A DNA stretch of 64,000 nucleotides from Methylovirgula sp. 4M-Z18. GTDB lineage: Bacteria > Pseudomonadota > Alphaproteobacteria > Rhizobiales > Beijerinckiaceae. The notes under the pieces were generated by a model that was given only the letters and a program-made list of their open reading frames with translations, did not search any database and was not told the DNA's origin. Shown here one piece after another: positions 1 to 10,626 of the stretch. The translations under genes and the position numbers were made by a program. How positions within the stretch are numbered: position 1 is the first letter of the stretch; each line of letters starts with the position of its first letter. Location: the NCBI RefSeq assembly GCF_037890675.1, contig NZ_CP149574.1, forward strand, positions 2,518,874 to 2,582,873. The letters are read 5' to 3'.

Positions 1-1252
1 TTGAGCCATCCTCCACATCCGTCACCATGACGCCCTGCTGCACGCCTTCGACATTATATTCGTCGACGACCGCGGGCGAGAGATTGACGATCGTCGCGCC
101 CGAGAAGGGCGACGGATTGTTGAGCTTGATGCTGTCGCGGGCCGGCATCTCCGGCGCCGGCGCCAGCTTCAGCGCCACCACCTGCTGTTTGCCCCCGCGC
201 AGGAGCGAGATCTTGGCTTCGCCGCCGATCGGCTTGGTGCCGAGGCGGTAGCTGAACCCTTCCGGATCGTCGACCGGCTGACCGTCGACCGCCGTGATCA
301 CGTCGCCGCTCTTGATGCCGGCATTGCCGGCTGGGCTGCTGGCGGACACATTGGCCACCAATGCGCCGGACGGCCGCTCGAGGCCAAGACCATCGGCAAT
401 TTCGCGCGAGACGCTCTGCAGGCTCGCGCCGAGCCAAGGCCGCTGCACTTTGGTGCCGCCATTCTCCGCCGCCGCGATGACGCTCTTGACCATGTTGACC
501 GGGATCGCGAAGCCGATGCCGATCGACCCGCCGCTTTGCGAATAGATCGCCGAATTGATGCCGACGAGCCGCCCGCTCATATCGACCAGCGCGCCGCCGG
601 AATTGCCGGGGTTGATCGCCGCGTCGGTCTGGATGAAGAAGCCGTAATCCGAAATGCCGACCTGCGTGCGCGCGAGCGCCGAGATGATCCCTTGCGTCAC
701 TGTCTGTCCGACGCCGAAGGGGTTGCCGAGCGCCAGCACGAGATCGCCCACCTCGATCGCGTCGGAATCCCCAAGCTCCATCACCGGAAACGGGCCATGC
801 CCTTTGATGCGCAACACTGCCAAATCGGTGCGCGGATCGCGCAGCACGATGTCGGCGTCGAACTCGCGCTTGTCGCTCAAGGCCACTTTCACATCCGTCA
901 TGCCTTCGATGACATGATGGTTGGTCACGACCAGCCCGGAAGAATCGACGATGACGCCGGAGCCCAGCGACCGGGCCGCCGGTTCGTCAGGCCGCCCGCC
1001 ACCGAAGAAGCGCTGGAAGATCGGGTCGTCGAACAGAGGATTGCGCTGCTGCGGATGTTGCTCGACCCGCTGAGCAAAGACATTGACCACGGCGGGCTGC
1101 ACCTTCTTGACCACCGGCGCGAAGGACAGCGTGATTTGCGGCTTCGACTCGGGCGGCTGTTTGAGGGTTTGCTGCGCGAGGCTTGGAAGGGCCAGCGTCA
1201 ATGCCGCGCAAATCGCTAATGCCCGCGCAATTCGTCCCGAAATCAAAGACAT
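1..1252 (-). CDS. DegP/HtrA-type periplasmic serine protease, C-terminus cut by window edge
   Basis: Periplasmic trypsin-like protease of the Do family that degrades or refolds damaged envelope proteins. The frame stays open from the ATG at 1252 to base 1, giving about 417 residues. Visible parts are an N-terminal signal peptide (hydrophobic core near residues 10-26, Ala-Leu-Ala before the cut), a protease domain with catalytic His113 (TNHHV), Asp143 (RTDLAVL) and Ser218 (GNSGG), and a first PDZ domain from about residue 275. A second PDZ domain is starting at the edge. It follows the terminator after rplQ, so it is probably transcribed from its own promoter in the 110-base gap. All three catalytic residues are present, so it should be active. 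Which Do paralogue it is cannot be decided. Confidence 0.93.
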   Translation of the reverse strand, partial: MSLISGRIARALAICAALTLALPSLAQQTLKQPPESKPQITLSFAPVVKKVQPAVVNVFAQRVEQHPQQRNPLFDDPIFQRFFGGGRPDEPAARSLGSGVIVDSSGLVVTNHHVIEGMTDVKVALSDKREFDADIVLRDPRTDLAVLRIKGHGPFPVMELGDSDAIEVGDLVLALGNPFGVGQTVTQGIISALARTQVGISDYGFFIQTDAAINPGNSGGALVDMSGRLVGINSAIYSQSGGSIGIGFAIPVNMVKSVIAAAENGGTKVQRPWLGASLQSVSREIADGLGLERPSGALVANVSASSPAGNAGIKSGDVITAVDGQPVDDPEGFSYRLGTKPIGGEAKISLLRGGKQQVVALKLAPAPEMPARDSIKLNNPSPFSGATIVNLSPAVVDEYNVEGVQQGVMVTDVEDGS

Positions 1253-1363
1253 ATAGTTCCTCATTCGTCCATCACATAAGGTCTTCGCACGATATCAAGG
1301 GGCCAAAGATCCTCGGCCAGTGCCATGCCGCTCCGCCCCAACATAAGAGCGTAATTGAGTACG

Positions 1364-1388
1364 AAAAAGGGCGGCCCAAGGGCCGCCC
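1364..1388 (-). terminator. Intrinsic terminator after rplQ
   Basis: A 9-bp GC stem (GGGCGGCCC with GGGCCGCCC, two-base loop) is followed on the minus strand by five T residues. It lies about 30 bases after the rplQ stop and ends the long ribosomal-protein transcript before the protease gene. Confidence 0.9.
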
Positions 1389-1417
1389 GATATGTTCTTT
1401 CGCAATGTAAAATGCGC

Positions 1418-1843
1418 TTAGGCTGCTGCCTCGGCGCCTTCTTCCTGCACTTCGACCGGGCCCGAATCCTGGCCGCGCGCGGTGACGTCACGGTCGACGA
1501 ATTCGATCACGGCCATCGCCGCATTGTCGCCCTGGCGGAAGCCGGCCTTCATGATGCGGGTATAGCCGCCGTGACGGTCCTTGTAACGAGCGCCGAGCAC
1601 GTCGAACAATTTGCGCACCAGGGCCACGTCGCGGATCTGGGCGATGGCCTGACGACGGGCGTGCAGGTCGCCGCGCTTGCCGAGGGTGACGAGCTTCTCG
1701 ACGACTGGACGCAGGTCCTTGGCCTTCGGCAGCGTCGTGATGATCTGCTCATGCTTGATGAGCGCCTGGCACATGTTCGAGAACATAGCCTTGCGGTGCT
1801 CGGCGGTGCGGTTGAAACGGCGCTTTGCGCGACCATGATACAT
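1418..1843 (-). CDS. rplQ: 50S ribosomal protein L17
   Basis: Large-subunit protein near the exit tunnel. The product begins [13 protein letters not shown] and contains the family block [10 protein letters not shown]. The ATG at 1843 is chosen because AAGGAG precedes it and L17 proteins start at this point; a longer in-frame extension to 1900 has no family support. The protein has 141 residues, slightly longer than the E. coli form, with an acidic Glu/Ala tail typical of alphaproteobacteria. It is the last gene of the alpha operon, 104 bases after rpoA, and is followed by a terminator. Confidence 0.97.
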   Translation of the reverse strand: MYHGRAKRRFNRTAEHRKAMFSNMCQALIKHEQIITTLPKAKDLRPVVEKLVTLGKRGDLHARRQAIAQIRDVALVRKLFDVLGARYKDRHGGYTRIMKAGFRQGDNAAMAVIEFVDRDVTARGQDSGPVEVQEEGAEAAA

Positions 1844-1947
1844 TTTGGCTCTCCTTGTTTGCCGGCCGCCGTGCCACGGTACGTCCGGGGTGCGGGGCAA
1901 AATGCCCCGCTGCTGTTATGCGGGCGCAATTGCCCGCGGGTTCGATC

Positions 1948-2964
1948 TTAGTAGTGCTCTTCGAAGCGCTTCGCGAGGTCTTCGATATTCTCCGGCGGCC
2001 AACCGCTCACTTCCATGCCGAGGTGCAGGCCCATCTGAGCGAGCACTTCCTTGATTTCGTTGAGCGACTTGCGGCCGAAGTTCGGCGTGCGGAGCATTTC
2101 GCCTTCGGTCTTCTGGATGAGATCGCCGATGTAGACGATGTTGTCGTTCTTGAGGCAGTTTGCCGAGCGGACTGACAGTTCCAGTTCGTCGACCTTCTTG
2201 AGCAGCGCCGGGTTGAAGGCGAGTTCCGGAATGGCCGGAGCGGCTTCTTCGCGCTTGGGCTCTTCGAAGTTCACGAAGACATTGAGCTGATCCTGCAGGA
2301 TGCGGGCCGAATAAGCGACCGCGTCTTCCGGCGTGATCGCGCCATTGGTTTCGACCTGCATGATTAGCTTGTCGAGGGTCAAGTCCTGACCTTCGCGCGT
2401 ATTTTCAATACGATAGCTGACCTTCTTCACAGGCGAGTAGAGGCTGTCGACCGGAATCAGGCCGATCGGCGCATCTTCCGAACGGTTGCGGTCAGCCGGG
2501 ACATAGCCCTTGCCGGTATTGACCGTGAATTCGATGCGGATCTCGGCGCCCTCGTCCAGCGTGCACAGCACGAGGTCGGGGTTGAGCACCTGTGTATCGC
2601 CGCTGACCGCGATATCGCCGGCGGTCACGACGCCAGGGCCGCTCTTCTTGAGGGTCATGCGCTTCGGGCCTTCGCCCTGCATCTTGATCGCGATGTCCTT
2701 CACGTTGATGATGATGTCGGTGACATCTTCACGCACGCCCGGGATCGACGAGAACTCGTGCAGCACACCGTCGATATGGACAGCGGTCACGGCAGCGCCC
2801 TGCAGCGACGACAAAAGGATACGGCGGAGCGAGTTGCCGAGCGTCATGCCGAAGCCGCGTTCCAGCGGTTCGGCGACCAGGGTGGCAAACCGCTTGGCGT
2901 CGTCACCGGCGGTGACTTGCAGCTTGCTCGGCTTTTTCAGTTCTTGCCAGTTCTTCTGAATCAC
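1948..2964 (-). CDS. rpoA: RNA polymerase alpha subunit
   Basis: The alpha subunit dimerises to seed RNA polymerase assembly, and its C-terminal domain contacts UP elements and activators. The 338-residue product has the N-terminal dimerisation domain ([18 protein letters not shown] near residues 37-54) and a C-terminal domain with the helix-hairpin-helix region ([23 protein letters not shown]). Length and both domains are normal. It lies between rpsK and rplQ, the usual alpha-operon order. Confidence 0.98.
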   Translation of the reverse strand: MIQKNWQELKKPSKLQVTAGDDAKRFATLVAEPLERGFGMTLGNSLRRILLSSLQGAAVTAVHIDGVLHEFSSIPGVREDVTDIIINVKDIAIKMQGEGPKRMTLKKSGPGVVTAGDIAVSGDTQVLNPDLVLCTLDEGAEIRIEFTVNTGKGYVPADRNRSEDAPIGLIPVDSLYSPVKKVSYRIENTREGQDLTLDKLIMQVETNGAITPEDAVAYSARILQDQLNVFVNFEEPKREEAAPAIPELAFNPALLKKVDELELSVRSANCLKNDNIVYIGDLIQKTEGEMLRTPNFGRKSLNEIKEVLAQMGLHLGMEVSGWPPENIEDLAKRFEEHY

Positions 2965-3089
2965 GTTTTCTTCCTTTCAGACGAAGCCAAGAGGCATATC
3001 GGTCCGTCGACCATGGCCTCAAGGTGTCGAAAACAGTTAAAACCTGCGGCGCCCGTCGGCGACGCAGGTTGGAGCTTTTATCTTCTATC

Positions 3090-3479
3090 TTAGACGCGGC
3101 GGCGCTTGCGCGGGCGGCAGCCGTTGTGCGGGATCGCGGTGACATCACGGATCGAGGTCACGTTGAAGCCGGCAGCCTGCAGGGCGCGGAGCGCCGATTC
3201 ACGGCCGGAACCCGGACCGCAAACCTCGACTTCGAGCGTGCGGACGCCATGCTCGGAGGCCTTGCGCGCTGCGTCTTCGGCAGCCATCTGGGCGGCATAA
3301 GGGGTCGATTTACGCGAACCCTTGAAGCCCATCGTACCGGCCGAAGACCACGAAATCGTGTTGCCCTGGGCGTCGGTGATGGTGATCATCGTGTTGTTGA
3401 AGGTCGAGTTCACATGGGCGACGCCCGATGCGATATTCTTGCGTTCGCGGCGGCGGACGCGGGTTGCTTCTTTTGCCAT
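3090..3479 (-). CDS. rpsK: 30S ribosomal protein S11
   Basis: Platform protein of the small subunit that contacts 16S rRNA at the exit-channel side. The 129-residue product carries the conserved [15 protein letters not shown] block near residue 22 and the C-terminal [13 protein letters not shown] tail. Length is standard. It lies in the alpha operon 84 bases after rpsM. Confidence 0.98.
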   Translation of the reverse strand: MAKEATRVRRRERKNIASGVAHVNSTFNNTMITITDAQGNTISWSSAGTMGFKGSRKSTPYAAQMAAEDAARKASEHGVRTLEVEVCGPGSGRESALRALQAAGFNVTSIRDVTAIPHNGCRPRKRRRV

Positions 3480-3563
3480 CGTTCTCTTTCAGTCCTTCAG
3501 ACGCGCCCGTATTGCCAGGCGCTAGGGAGGTTTTTGAGGCTGGGGTCGCCCCCAGCCCGGTTC

Positions 3564-3932
3564 TTACTTCTTCTTACCGGCGATCGCCTTCGGCTTGCCC
3601 TTACGGGTACGCGCGTTGGTGTGGGTCCGCTGACCACGCACCGGCAGGCCGCGGCGGTGGCGGAGGCCACGATAGCAGCCCAGGTCCATCAGGCGCTTGA
3701 TGTTCATCGACACTTCGCGGCGCAGATCGCCTTCGACGATGTAATCGCGGTCGATGGTTTCGCGGATCTGCAGCACTTCGGCGTCCGAGAGCTGGTTGAC
3801 ACGGCGCTCCGCCGGGATCTTCACCTTTTCGCAGATTTCCTCGGCCTTCTTCGCGCCGATGCCGTGGATGTATTGCAGCGCGATGACCACGCGCTTGTTG
3901 GTCGGAATATTTACACCGGCTATACGAGCCAT
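3564..3932 (-). CDS. rpsM: 30S ribosomal protein S13
   Basis: Head protein of the small subunit that forms bridges to the large subunit and touches P-site tRNA. The product starts [15 protein letters not shown] and carries the helix-two-turn-helix block ([13 protein letters not shown]) and the [13 protein letters not shown] segment. GGAG eight bases before the ATG at 3932 supports this start over an in-frame ATG four codons earlier. It has 122 residues. No rpmJ lies between secY and this gene, which is usual in alphaproteobacteria. Confidence 0.97.
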   Translation of the reverse strand: MARIAGVNIPTNKRVVIALQYIHGIGAKKAEEICEKVKIPAERRVNQLSDAEVLQIRETIDRDYIVEGDLRREVSMNIKRLMDLGCYRGLRHRRGLPVRGQRTHTNARTRKGKPKAIAGKKK

Positions 3933-4103
3933 TCTACTCTCCATATGGGTCCTGAGGACCGCTCAAGTTGACCTGCGTCCGGTGGAGACCGGCCCTTGCA
4001 GGCGTAAACGAACGAAAACTCCCTGGGGTTGCCCTCAATGGGAAACCGCAAGGAGCAATGCTCGAATGGAATGCGGCGCTTCTAGCGAGGCGCCGCGGCA
4101 AGG

Positions 4104-4694
4104 TCAAGACTTATCTTCACCCAGAATCTTATCGATCGCGGCCGCGACGGCCTCGATTGGCTGCATGCCGTCCACTTTGCGCAGAAGTCCCTTCTTTTCG
4201 TAATAAGGGCCGACCGCGGCCGTGTAGGCGTTATAGGCCTCGAGGCGCTTGAACAAGGCCTCCGGCCTGTCGTCGGCGCGGACCGTCTGACCCGCCGCTT
4301 CCATATCGGCGGCGCGCTTTTTAATACGCGCCATCAGCTTCTCGTGATCGATCACCAATTCGAGCACGGCATCCAACTGCACATTCTTCGAGGCGAGCAT
4401 CTTGTCCAGCGCCTCGGCCTGCGGGACGGTGCGCGGAAAGCCGTCGAGGATGAATCCGTTGTGCGCATCCGGCTCTTCGATTCGGTCGGCCACAATGCCG
4501 ACCACGATTTCGTCCGATACGAGGTGGCCCGCAGCCATCACTTCCTTGGCTTTCAGCCCGATCGGCGTCTCGTGCTTTACGGCGGCGCGCAGCATATCGC
4601 CGGTGGAGAGTTGCGGAATCTGGTATTTTTCAACCAGGCGCACCGATTGTGTGCCCTTACCGGCGCCTGGCGGCCCCAGTATGATCAATCTCAT
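4104..4694 (-). CDS. adk: Adenylate kinase
   Basis: Catalyses ATP + AMP = 2 ADP in the cytoplasm. The P-loop [10 protein letters not shown] is at residues 7-16, the AMP-binding DGFPRT near residue 84, and the LID region is short with no zinc cysteines, so this is the short (196-residue) form common in alphaproteobacteria. Its ATG overlaps the secY stop by four bases, so translation is probably coupled to SecY. It sits in the usual spc-alpha junction position. Confidence 0.97.
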   Translation of the reverse strand: MRLIILGPPGAGKGTQSVRLVEKYQIPQLSTGDMLRAAVKHETPIGLKAKEVMAAGHLVSDEIVVGIVADRIEEPDAHNGFILDGFPRTVPQAEALDKMLASKNVQLDAVLELVIDHEKLMARIKKRAADMEAAGQTVRADDRPEALFKRLEAYNAYTAAVGPYYEKKGLLRKVDGMQPIEAVAAAIDKILGEDKS

Positions 4695-6013
4695 CTCTTC
4701 CTCCCCCGCAACTTCGCCCGCTTCAACAGACCAGCATATTGCTGCGCCTGCAAGTGGCCATGTACCTGGGCCACCGTATCCATCGTGACACTGACCACAA
4801 TCAGCAGCGATGTTCCACCGAAAAGTCGCGGAAGGCTATAATAATTCAGCACAAAGTCAGGGATGATGCAGATGAGCGCCAGATAAAGCGCGCCCAAGAC
4901 GGTAATACGCGTGAGAATCGTGTCGATAAACTGAGCAGTTCTCTCGCCCGGCCGAATCCCGGGCACGAATCCACCTTGTTTTTTCAGATTGTCGGCGGTT
5001 TCGACCGGGTTGAACACGATCGCGGTATAGAAGAAGGCGAAGAAGACGATCATCGCCGTGTACAGCAACACGTAGAGCGGCCGCCCCGGCGCCATATAGA
5101 CGAGGACATTCGCCAGAAAACCGGTGCTGTTCCCGGCAAAACCGGAAATTGTCGTTGGCAGCAGCAAGAGCGAGGACGCGAAAATCGGCGGAATGACGCC
5201 CGAGGTGTTCAGCTTCAAGGGCAGGAACGACGAGCGTCCCTCATAGACGCGGTTGCCTTCCTGCCGCTTCGGATAGGTAATCAGCAAGCGGCGCTGCGCC
5301 CGCTCCATGTACACGATGAAGGAGATCACGCCCACCATCATCACAACGACGACGAAGCTGATGAAATAATTGCCGGTGGTGGCGCCGGTGTCCAGCGCCG
5401 TCGTCACCGCCGTCAGCAATTGCGCGGCGATGCCCGCAAAAATGATCAGGGACGAGCCGTTGCCGATGCCGCGCGAGGTGATCTGCTCGCCGAGCCAGAC
5501 GATGAACATCGTGCCGCCGACCAAGGTGAGCACCGTCGAGATCATGAAGAACACGCCGGGATCCGTCGCCATGCCGTTGCGCTGCAGGCCATAGCCGATA
5601 CCCGCCGCCTGGAAGGTCGCCAGGGCCACGGTCAGATAGCGGGTGTATTGGTTCATCACCTTGCGGCCCTGCTCCCCCTCCTTCTTGAGGTTTTCGAGGG
5701 TCGGGATCACGGTCGTGAGCAATTGGATGATAATCGACGACGAAATGTAAGGCATGATGTTCAGCGCGAAAATCGCCATGCGCTGAACCGCACCGCCCGA
5801 CAGCAAGTTGAACATGCCAAGGATGCCGCCACTCTGATTGGCAAAGCTCGACGCGAATTTCGCGGTATCGATGCCGGGAAGCGGAATGTAACAGCCGAGA
5901 CGGTATATAACCAGAGCGGCAAGCGTGAACCAAATTCGCTTTTTGAGCTCTTCAGCCTTCGAGAAAGAATTCCAGTTGATGCTCGCTGCAAGCTGCTCGG
6001 CTGCCGACGCCAT
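4691..6013 (-). CDS. secY: Preprotein translocase channel subunit SecY
   Basis: Core of the Sec protein-conducting channel in the inner membrane. The product has about 440 residues with ten predicted membrane segments and the family blocks [18 protein letters not shown] near the N-terminus and [12 protein letters not shown] in the cytoplasmic loop between segments 8 and 9. The start [14 protein letters not shown] at 6013 fits alphaproteobacterial SecY better than the ATG nine codons upstream. It lies after rplO and overlaps adk. Its partner SecE is at 42.5 kb. Confidence 0.97.
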   Translation of the reverse strand: MASAAEQLAASINWNSFSKAEELKKRIWFTLAALVIYRLGCYIPLPGIDTAKFASSFANQSGGILGMFNLLSGGAVQRMAIFALNIMPYISSSIIIQLLTTVIPTLENLKKEGEQGRKVMNQYTRYLTVALATFQAAGIGYGLQRNGMATDPGVFFMISTVLTLVGGTMFIVWLGEQITSRGIGNGSSLIIFAGIAAQLLTAVTTALDTGATTGNYFISFVVVVMMVGVISFIVYMERAQRRLLITYPKRQEGNRVYEGRSSFLPLKLNTSGVIPPIFASSLLLLPTTISGFAGNSTGFLANVLVYMAPGRPLYVLLYTAMIVFFAFFYTAIVFNPVETADNLKKQGGFVPGIRPGERTAQFIDTILTRITVLGALYLALICIIPDFVLNYYSLPRLFGGTSLLIVVSVTMDTVAQVHGHLQAQQYAGLLKRAKLRGRKR

Positions 6014-6138
6014 ATGAGGCTCCCTGGCGGTTCCCGCCATCTAATCCAGGTCTTTACATGCAAACGGGGCTGAGGCACTCAAGCCCTCGCCCCGCTCATA
6101 TAAGTTATGCTGCGAAAATTTTCACCCTCGCAACGACA

Positions 6139-6621
6139 TTATTGCGCTGCGGGTGCTGCAACTTCCGCGAGAAGCTTGACAGAGCCGCCAACCTTCTCGA
6201 TCGCTGCAACAGCCGACTTGGAAGCGGCAGCCACTTCGAACGCCAGCTTCGCCTTCAGCTCGCCCTGGCCGAGGATCTTCACCCCGTCGCGGGCCTTGGC
6301 GCAGACGCCAGCAGCCACCAGCGATTCCTGCGTCACGGTCAAGGCAGCGTCGAGCTTCCCAGCTTCGATCGCGCTCTGAATGCGGCCGAGATTGACCTCA
6401 TTGTAGTCGAGCGCGAACAGGTTGTGGAAGCCACGCTTCGGCAGACGACGATGCAGCGGCATCTGACCGCCTTCGAAGCCCTTGACGCGCACGCCGGTGC
6501 GGGCCTTCTGACCCTTCACACCTCGGCCGCCGGTCTTGCCCTTGCCGGACCCGATACCGCGGCCAATGCGCATGCGCTTCTTGGACGAGCCGGGATTGTC
6601 GGAAATGCCATTGAGTTTCAT
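6139..6621 (-). CDS. rplO: 50S ribosomal protein L15
   Basis: Late-assembly large-subunit protein. The product begins [18 protein letters not shown] and has the Gly/Arg/Lys-rich extended N-terminal arm ([22 protein letters not shown]) that threads into rRNA. It has 160 residues. The ATG at 6621 is preceded by GAGGAGATC; an ATG five codons upstream is in frame but not family-like. It lies between rpmD (11-base gap) and secY. Confidence 0.97.
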   Translation of the reverse strand: MKLNGISDNPGSSKKRMRIGRGIGSGKGKTGGRGVKGQKARTGVRVKGFEGGQMPLHRRLPKRGFHNLFALDYNEVNLGRIQSAIEAGKLDAALTVTQESLVAAGVCAKARDGVKILGQGELKAKLAFEVAAASKSAVAAIEKVGGSVKLLAEVAAPAAQ

Positions 6622-6632
6622 CGATGATCTCC

Positions 6633-6827
6633 TCACTGGCCTTCGACGACACGGACAAGGTGCGCGACTTTCGCGACCATGCCGCGCACGGCGGGGGTGT
6701 CGATCAGGGTCGAACGGCGGTTCAGCTTGTTGAGCTTGAGGCCGATCAGGGTCTGGCGCTGGTCAGCAGGACGGCCGATCGGGCTCGCATATTGCTCCAG
6801 CGTGATGGTCTTTTGCGTGTTGGACAT
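6633..6827 (-). CDS. rpmD: 50S ribosomal protein L30
   Basis: Small large-subunit protein of 64 residues. The core block [23 protein letters not shown] matches bacterial L30, and the C-terminus [15 protein letters not shown] is typical of alphaproteobacteria. It lies between rpsE (15-base gap) and rplO in the spc part of the cluster. Confidence 0.96.
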   Translation of the reverse strand: MSNTQKTITLEQYASPIGRPADQRQTLIGLKLNKLNRRSTLIDTPAVRGMVAKVAHLVRVVEGQ

Positions 6828-6842
6828 GGATCAATCCTCCCC

Positions 6843-7421
6843 TCACGCATCCACCGCGTCCGCATCGACGCCCTGGCGGCGCGACTGGAGCGTGGAAACC
6901 TTCAAATTGCGGCGAGCCGCAACGGTACGGGGCGAATCTTCCTGCTTGAGAGCGTCGAAGGTCGCACGCACCATGTTATAGGGGTTGGACGAGCCCTGGC
7001 TCTTCGCCACGACGTCGTGCATCCCGAGCGTCTCGAACACGGCACGCATCGGACCGCCGGCGATGATGCCGGTACCGGCCGGAGCGGCGCGCAGGATCAC
7101 GCGGCCGGCGCCATGGCGGCCGGCGACATCATGATGCAGGGTGCGGCCTTCGCGCAGCGGCACGCGGATGAGCGCGCGCTTGGCGGCTTCTGTCGCCTTG
7201 CGGATGGCTTCCGGCACTTCGCGTGCCTTGCCGTGACCAAAGCCGACGCGGCCTTTCTGATCACCGACCACGACCAGAGCGGCAAAGCCGAAACGGCGAC
7301 CACCCTTCACAACTTTTGCGACGCGGTTGATGTGGACCAGACGGTCCACGAACTCGCTCGCGACTTCCTCGCGATCCCGCTCGCGAGAGCGGCCGCGGCC
7401 GCCTTGTTCTTCACGTGCCAT
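6843..7421 (-). CDS. rpsE: 30S ribosomal protein S5
   Basis: Small-subunit protein that helps decoding accuracy. The product has 192 residues with the dsRNA-binding-like N-terminal domain ([22 protein letters not shown]) and the conserved [15 protein letters not shown] block. The N-terminus is extended by a basic Arg/Glu/Gly stretch, and the C-terminal tail is longer than in E. coli (166 residues), both common in this class. Confidence 0.97.
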   Translation of the reverse strand: MAREEQGGRGRSRERDREEVASEFVDRLVHINRVAKVVKGGRRFGFAALVVVGDQKGRVGFGHGKAREVPEAIRKATEAAKRALIRVPLREGRTLHHDVAGRHGAGRVILRAAPAGTGIIAGGPMRAVFETLGMHDVVAKSQGSSNPYNMVRATFDALKQEDSPRTVAARRNLKVSTLQSRRQGVDADAVDA

Positions 7422-7515
7422 TTAACTGTTTCCGTCACTTACGCGGGTGGGAAACCCCTGCCCGCTCGCTTCGATAAAAGGACCGCGGACGTCCCGCCCG
7501 CAATCCTAGTTTTTT

Positions 7516-7878
7516 TTAGAAGTTCAACCCGCCTTCGCGGGCGCCTTCGGCGAGCGCCTTGACGCGCCCATGGTAGACATAGGCGCCGCGATCGAACACG
7601 ACGTCCTTGATGCCGGCCTGGACGGCGCGCTCCGCGAGGAGCTTGCCGACGACCTTGGCAGCTTCCACATTGCCGCCCGTCTTCAGGCTCGTGCGCTGAT
7701 CCTTCTCGAGCGAAGAAGCGGCAACGATGGTCGCGCCTTTCTCGTCGTCGATGATCTGCGCATAGATTTGATTTGCCGACCGATAAACCGAGAGCCGTGG
7801 CTTGCCATAAGCACGGGCCCGGATCGAGCGACGCACGCGCGCCTTGCGGCGCTCGGTAGCTTGATTGTCCTTAGCCAT
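7516..7878 (-). CDS. rplR: 50S ribosomal protein L18
   Basis: Binds 5S rRNA with L5 and L25 in the central protuberance. The 120-residue product has the blocks [30 protein letters not shown] and the C-terminal [24 protein letters not shown]. Length is standard. A 94-base gap precedes rpsE. Confidence 0.97.
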   Translation of the reverse strand: MAKDNQATERRKARVRRSIRARAYGKPRLSVYRSANQIYAQIIDDEKGATIVAASSLEKDQRTSLKTGGNVEAAKVVGKLLAERAVQAGIKDVVFDRGAYVYHGRVKALAEGAREGGLNF

Positions 7879-7890
7879 TGCGGCCGCTCC

Positions 7891-8424
7891 TTACTTCTTC
7901 TTACCTTCCTTGCGGAAGATGAATTCGCCTGCATACTTGACGCCCTTGCCCTTATAGGGTTCGGGGCCGCGATAGCTGCGGATTTCGGCGGCAACTTGCC
8001 CGACCTGCTGCTTGTCGATGCCGGAAATGGTGATTTCAGTCGGCTTCGGGGTCACGATCGTGACGCCAGCAGGGATCGGATAGTTGATGTCGTGGCTATA
8101 GCCCAGCGAGAGCTGCAGGTTCTTGCCTGCAACCGCTGCCTTATAGCCGACGCCGGTGATTTCGAGCTTCTTTTCGAAACCCGTGGTCACACCCCGCACC
8201 AGATTGTTGATCTGGGCGCGGGACATGCCCCACATGGCGCGGGCGCGCTTGGTCTCGGAACGCGGCGCCACAGCAACGGCACCGTCTTCCATCGAGACCG
8301 ACACGTCGTCCGGCACGACGAATTTGAGTTCGCCCTTGCCGCCCTTGAGGGCAATCGTCTGGCCGTCGACCTTTGCGGTGACGCCGGACGGGATGGCAAC
8401 AGGCTTCTTACCGACACGAGACAT
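7891..8424 (-). CDS. rplF: 50S ribosomal protein L6
   Basis: Large-subunit protein near the factor-binding site. The product starts [15 protein letters not shown] and contains two L6 repeats, ending with the signature [24 protein letters not shown]. At 177 residues it has the normal length. The gap to rplR is only 12 bases. Confidence 0.98.
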   Translation of the reverse strand: MSRVGKKPVAIPSGVTAKVDGQTIALKGGKGELKFVVPDDVSVSMEDGAVAVAPRSETKRARAMWGMSRAQINNLVRGVTTGFEKKLEITGVGYKAAVAGKNLQLSLGYSHDINYPIPAGVTIVTPKPTEITISGIDKQQVGQVAAEIRSYRGPEPYKGKGVKYAGEFIFRKEGKKK

Positions 8425-8444
8425 GGTTGTTTCCCCTTTCTCGC

Positions 8445-8837
8445 TCAGAACACTTTGCAGAGCACTTCGCCGCCAACATTCTGTTCGCGAGCGTTGTGAT
8501 CGGCCATGACGCCTTTCGGCGTCGAGACAATGGTGATGCCGAGGCCGTTGGCAACGCGAGGCATTGCGCTGACAGCCGCGTAAACGCGGCGGCCCGGCTT
8601 CGAGACGCGCGAAATCTCGCGGATCACGGGTTCGCCCTCGTGATACTTTAGCTCGATTTCGAACTCGGTGCGGCCATTGCCGTATTCAGTCGTGGAATAG
8701 CCACGGATATAGCCCTCGCTCTGCAGAACGTCGAGAACGTTCTGACGCAGGCGCGAGCCCGGGGTTACCACCTTGCCCTTGCCGCGCATCTGTGCATTGC
8801 GGATGCGGGTGAGCATATCGCCCAAAGGATCGTTCAT
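8445..8837 (-). CDS. rpsH: 30S ribosomal protein S8
   Basis: Primary 16S rRNA-binding protein. The product begins [20 protein letters not shown] and carries [13 protein letters not shown] and the C-terminal [20 protein letters not shown] block; 130 residues. In E. coli it represses the spc operon by binding the rplX-rplE mRNA. I could not confirm such a site here. Confidence 0.97.
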   Translation of the reverse strand: MNDPLGDMLTRIRNAQMRGKGKVVTPGSRLRQNVLDVLQSEGYIRGYSTTEYGNGRTEFEIELKYHEGEPVIREISRVSKPGRRVYAAVSAMPRVANGLGITIVSTPKGVMADHNAREQNVGGEVLCKVF

Positions 8838-8849
8838 CGCATCTGCTCC

Positions 8850-9155
8850 TTACCAGCTCGACTTGACGAGGCCAGGAATCAGGCCCTTGTTGCCCAATTC
8901 ACGCAGCGCGATACGCGACATCTTGAGCTTGCGGTTGTAGGCGCGCGGACGGCCGGTCACTTCGCAGCGGTTCCGCACGCGATTGATCGCCGAGTTGCGC
9001 GGCAGTTCGGCGAGCTTGAGGCGCGCGTTGAACTGCTCTTCCATGCTGAGCGATTTGTCGTTGGCAATCGCCTTCAGCTTCGCGCGGCGTGCGGCGAACT
9101 TCTTCGCCAGCTTTGCGCGATGTTGATTCTTTTCAATTGAACTCTTTTTTGCCAT
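8850..9155 (-). CDS. rpsN: 30S ribosomal protein S14, zinc-free form
   Basis: Small-subunit head protein of 101 residues. The C-terminal signature [21 protein letters not shown] is present. It has one Cys and no CxxC pairs, so it is the long zinc-independent type. It sits between rplE and rpsH as usual. Confidence 0.97.
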   Translation of the reverse strand: MAKKSSIEKNQHRAKLAKKFAARRAKLKAIANDKSLSMEEQFNARLKLAELPRNSAINRVRNRCEVTGRPRAYNRKLKMSRIALRELGNKGLIPGLVKSSW

Positions 9156-9195
9156 GAGTCACCTCTGGTGTCCGCGTTTGAGAGCCGTCAGGCGC

Positions 9196-9846
9196 TCACT
9201 GCCGGAACGGGAAGTTGAACGCGCGCAGGAGCGCACGGGCTTCGTCGTCGGTCTTGGCCGTCGTGCAAACCACGATGTCCATGCCCAGCATCGATTCAGC
9301 CTTGTCGTAGTCGATTTCCGGGAACACGATGTGCTCCTTGATGCCGAGGGCGTAGTTGCCACGGCCGTCAAACGACTTGGGGTTCAGACCGCGGAAGTCG
9401 CGCACGCGCGGCAGCGCGATCGTGACCAGACGGTCCAAAAATTCGAACATGCGCTGCTTGCGCAGCGTCACCTTCGCGCCGATCGGCATGTTCTCGCGCA
9501 CCTTGAAGGTCGAGATTGCCTTGCGGGCCCGGGTGATCACCGGCTTCTGACCAGCGATGAGCGCCAGGTCGGCCGCGGCCGTCGTCACCTTCTTGGTGTC
9601 GTTCACGGCTTCGCCAACGCCCATGTTGAGCACGATCTTCTCGATCACCGGCACTTCGAGCTCGTTCTTGTAACCGAACTGCTTGATCAGCGCCGGACGC
9701 ACGACCTCGAGATAGTGCTTCTTGAGGCGCGGCACGTAATCGGCGGGGACAGCGCCCTGCTCGCCAGCAACCGAGAGCGTCTTCTTCGAGGGCTTGGCTG
9801 CGGCTTCCGGCTTAGCCGCCGGCTTTGCTTTCTTTTCCTCAGCCAT
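9196..9846 (-). CDS. rplE: 50S ribosomal protein L5 with N-terminal Ala/Lys/Pro extension
   Basis: Binds 5S rRNA and P-site tRNA in the central protuberance. The L5 core starts near residue 37 ([18 protein letters not shown]) and includes [14 protein letters not shown]-like and [19 protein letters not shown] blocks. About 35 extra residues rich in Ala, Lys, Pro and Glu precede it, giving 216 residues against the usual 180 or so. The start codon overlaps the rplX stop by eight bases, which supports the long reading because it places the start where coupling would act. Confidence 0.95.
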   Translation of the reverse strand: MAEEKKAKPAAKPEAAAKPSKKTLSVAGEQGAVPADYVPRLKKHYLEVVRPALIKQFGYKNELEVPVIEKIVLNMGVGEAVNDTKKVTTAAADLALIAGQKPVITRARKAISTFKVRENMPIGAKVTLRKQRMFEFLDRLVTIALPRVRDFRGLNPKSFDGRGNYALGIKEHIVFPEIDYDKAESMLGMDIVVCTTAKTDDEARALLRAFNFPFRQ

Positions 9847-10156
9847 CGATCAGATCTCCTGAAGTCTTGGCGAAACGAACCTTGCGGCCGTCTTCGAGCG
9901 TCTTGAAACCAACGCGGGTCGGCTTGCCGGTCTTGGGATCGGCCAGCGCGAGGTTGGACAAATGAATCGCGGCTTCCTTGGAGATGATGCCACCTTCCTG
10001 GGTCTGGCTCGGGCGCGTATGGCGCTTCACCACATTGACCCCGGACACGACCGCACGGTCTTCCGCCGGAATGACGCGCAGAACCTCACCGGAGCGACCC
10101 TTGTCGCGACCGGCGAGAACGACGACCTTGTCGCCCTTTTTAATCTTCGCGGCCAT
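9839..10156 (-). CDS. rplX: 50S ribosomal protein L24
   Basis: Assembly initiator of the large subunit with a KOW domain ([23 protein letters not shown], residues 4-26). The 105-residue length is standard. It overlaps rplN by one base (TAATG) and rplE by eight bases, so the three are probably translated in a coupled way. Confidence 0.97.
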   Translation of the reverse strand: MAAKIKKGDKVVVLAGRDKGRSGEVLRVIPAEDRAVVSGVNVVKRHTRPSQTQEGGIISKEAAIHLSNLALADPKTGKPTRVGFKTLEDGRKVRFAKTSGDLIDG

Positions 10157-10524
10157 TACAACACCTCCGGCGCAAGCGAGATGATCTTCATGTGGTTCTT
10201 GGCGCGCAATTCGCGCGGAACCGGTCCGAAGATACGGGTGCCGACGGGCTCGGACTGATTGTTGATCAGCACGGCTGCGTTGTTGTCGAAGCGGATCACC
10301 GAACCATCGGCGCGCTTGATATCCTTGGCGGTGCGTACGACAACCGCCTTCATGACGTCGCCCTTCTTCACGCGACCGCGTGGAATGGCTTCCTTGATGG
10401 ACACTACGATAATGTCGCCGACGCCAGCGTATTTACGCTTGGAGCCGCCCAAAACCTTGATGCACATCACGCGACGCGCGCCGGAATTATCCGCGACGTC
10501 GAGGTTCGTCTGCATCTGAATCAT
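10156..10524 (-). CDS. rplN: 50S ribosomal protein L14
   Basis: Large-subunit protein at the intersubunit face. It begins [27 protein letters not shown] and ends with the standard [15 protein letters not shown] block; 122 residues. In E. coli it is the first gene of the spc operon. Here a 224-base gap with a promoter-like sequence lies upstream, which supports a transcription start before it. Confidence 0.98.
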   Translation of the reverse strand: MIQMQTNLDVADNSGARRVMCIKVLGGSKRKYAGVGDIIVVSIKEAIPRGRVKKGDVMKAVVVRTAKDIKRADGSVIRFDNNAAVLINNQSEPVGTRIFGPVPRELRAKNHMKIISLAPEVL

Positions 10525-10597
10525 GGCTTTTAGCCTTTCGTCTCAGATCGGTTTCCGACAGGGCCCTTCCCATGCCGGACTTCGTCCGAAGGGCGCC

Positions 10598-10626
10598 TCT
10601 ATAGAGGTTCCCTTGAATGAAAACAA
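10598..10626 (-). promoter_or_regulatory. Candidate internal promoter before rplN (spc promoter)
   Basis: On the minus strand TTGTTT is separated by exactly 17 bases from TATAGA. It lies in the 224-base rpsQ-rplN gap (10525-10748), about 75 bases before the rplN start, where E. coli has its spc promoter. A hairpin (GCCCTTC pairing with GAAGGGC around an inner CGGAC/GTCCG stem) lies in the predicted 5' leader. The rest of the gap shows no gene. Confidence 0.5.
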
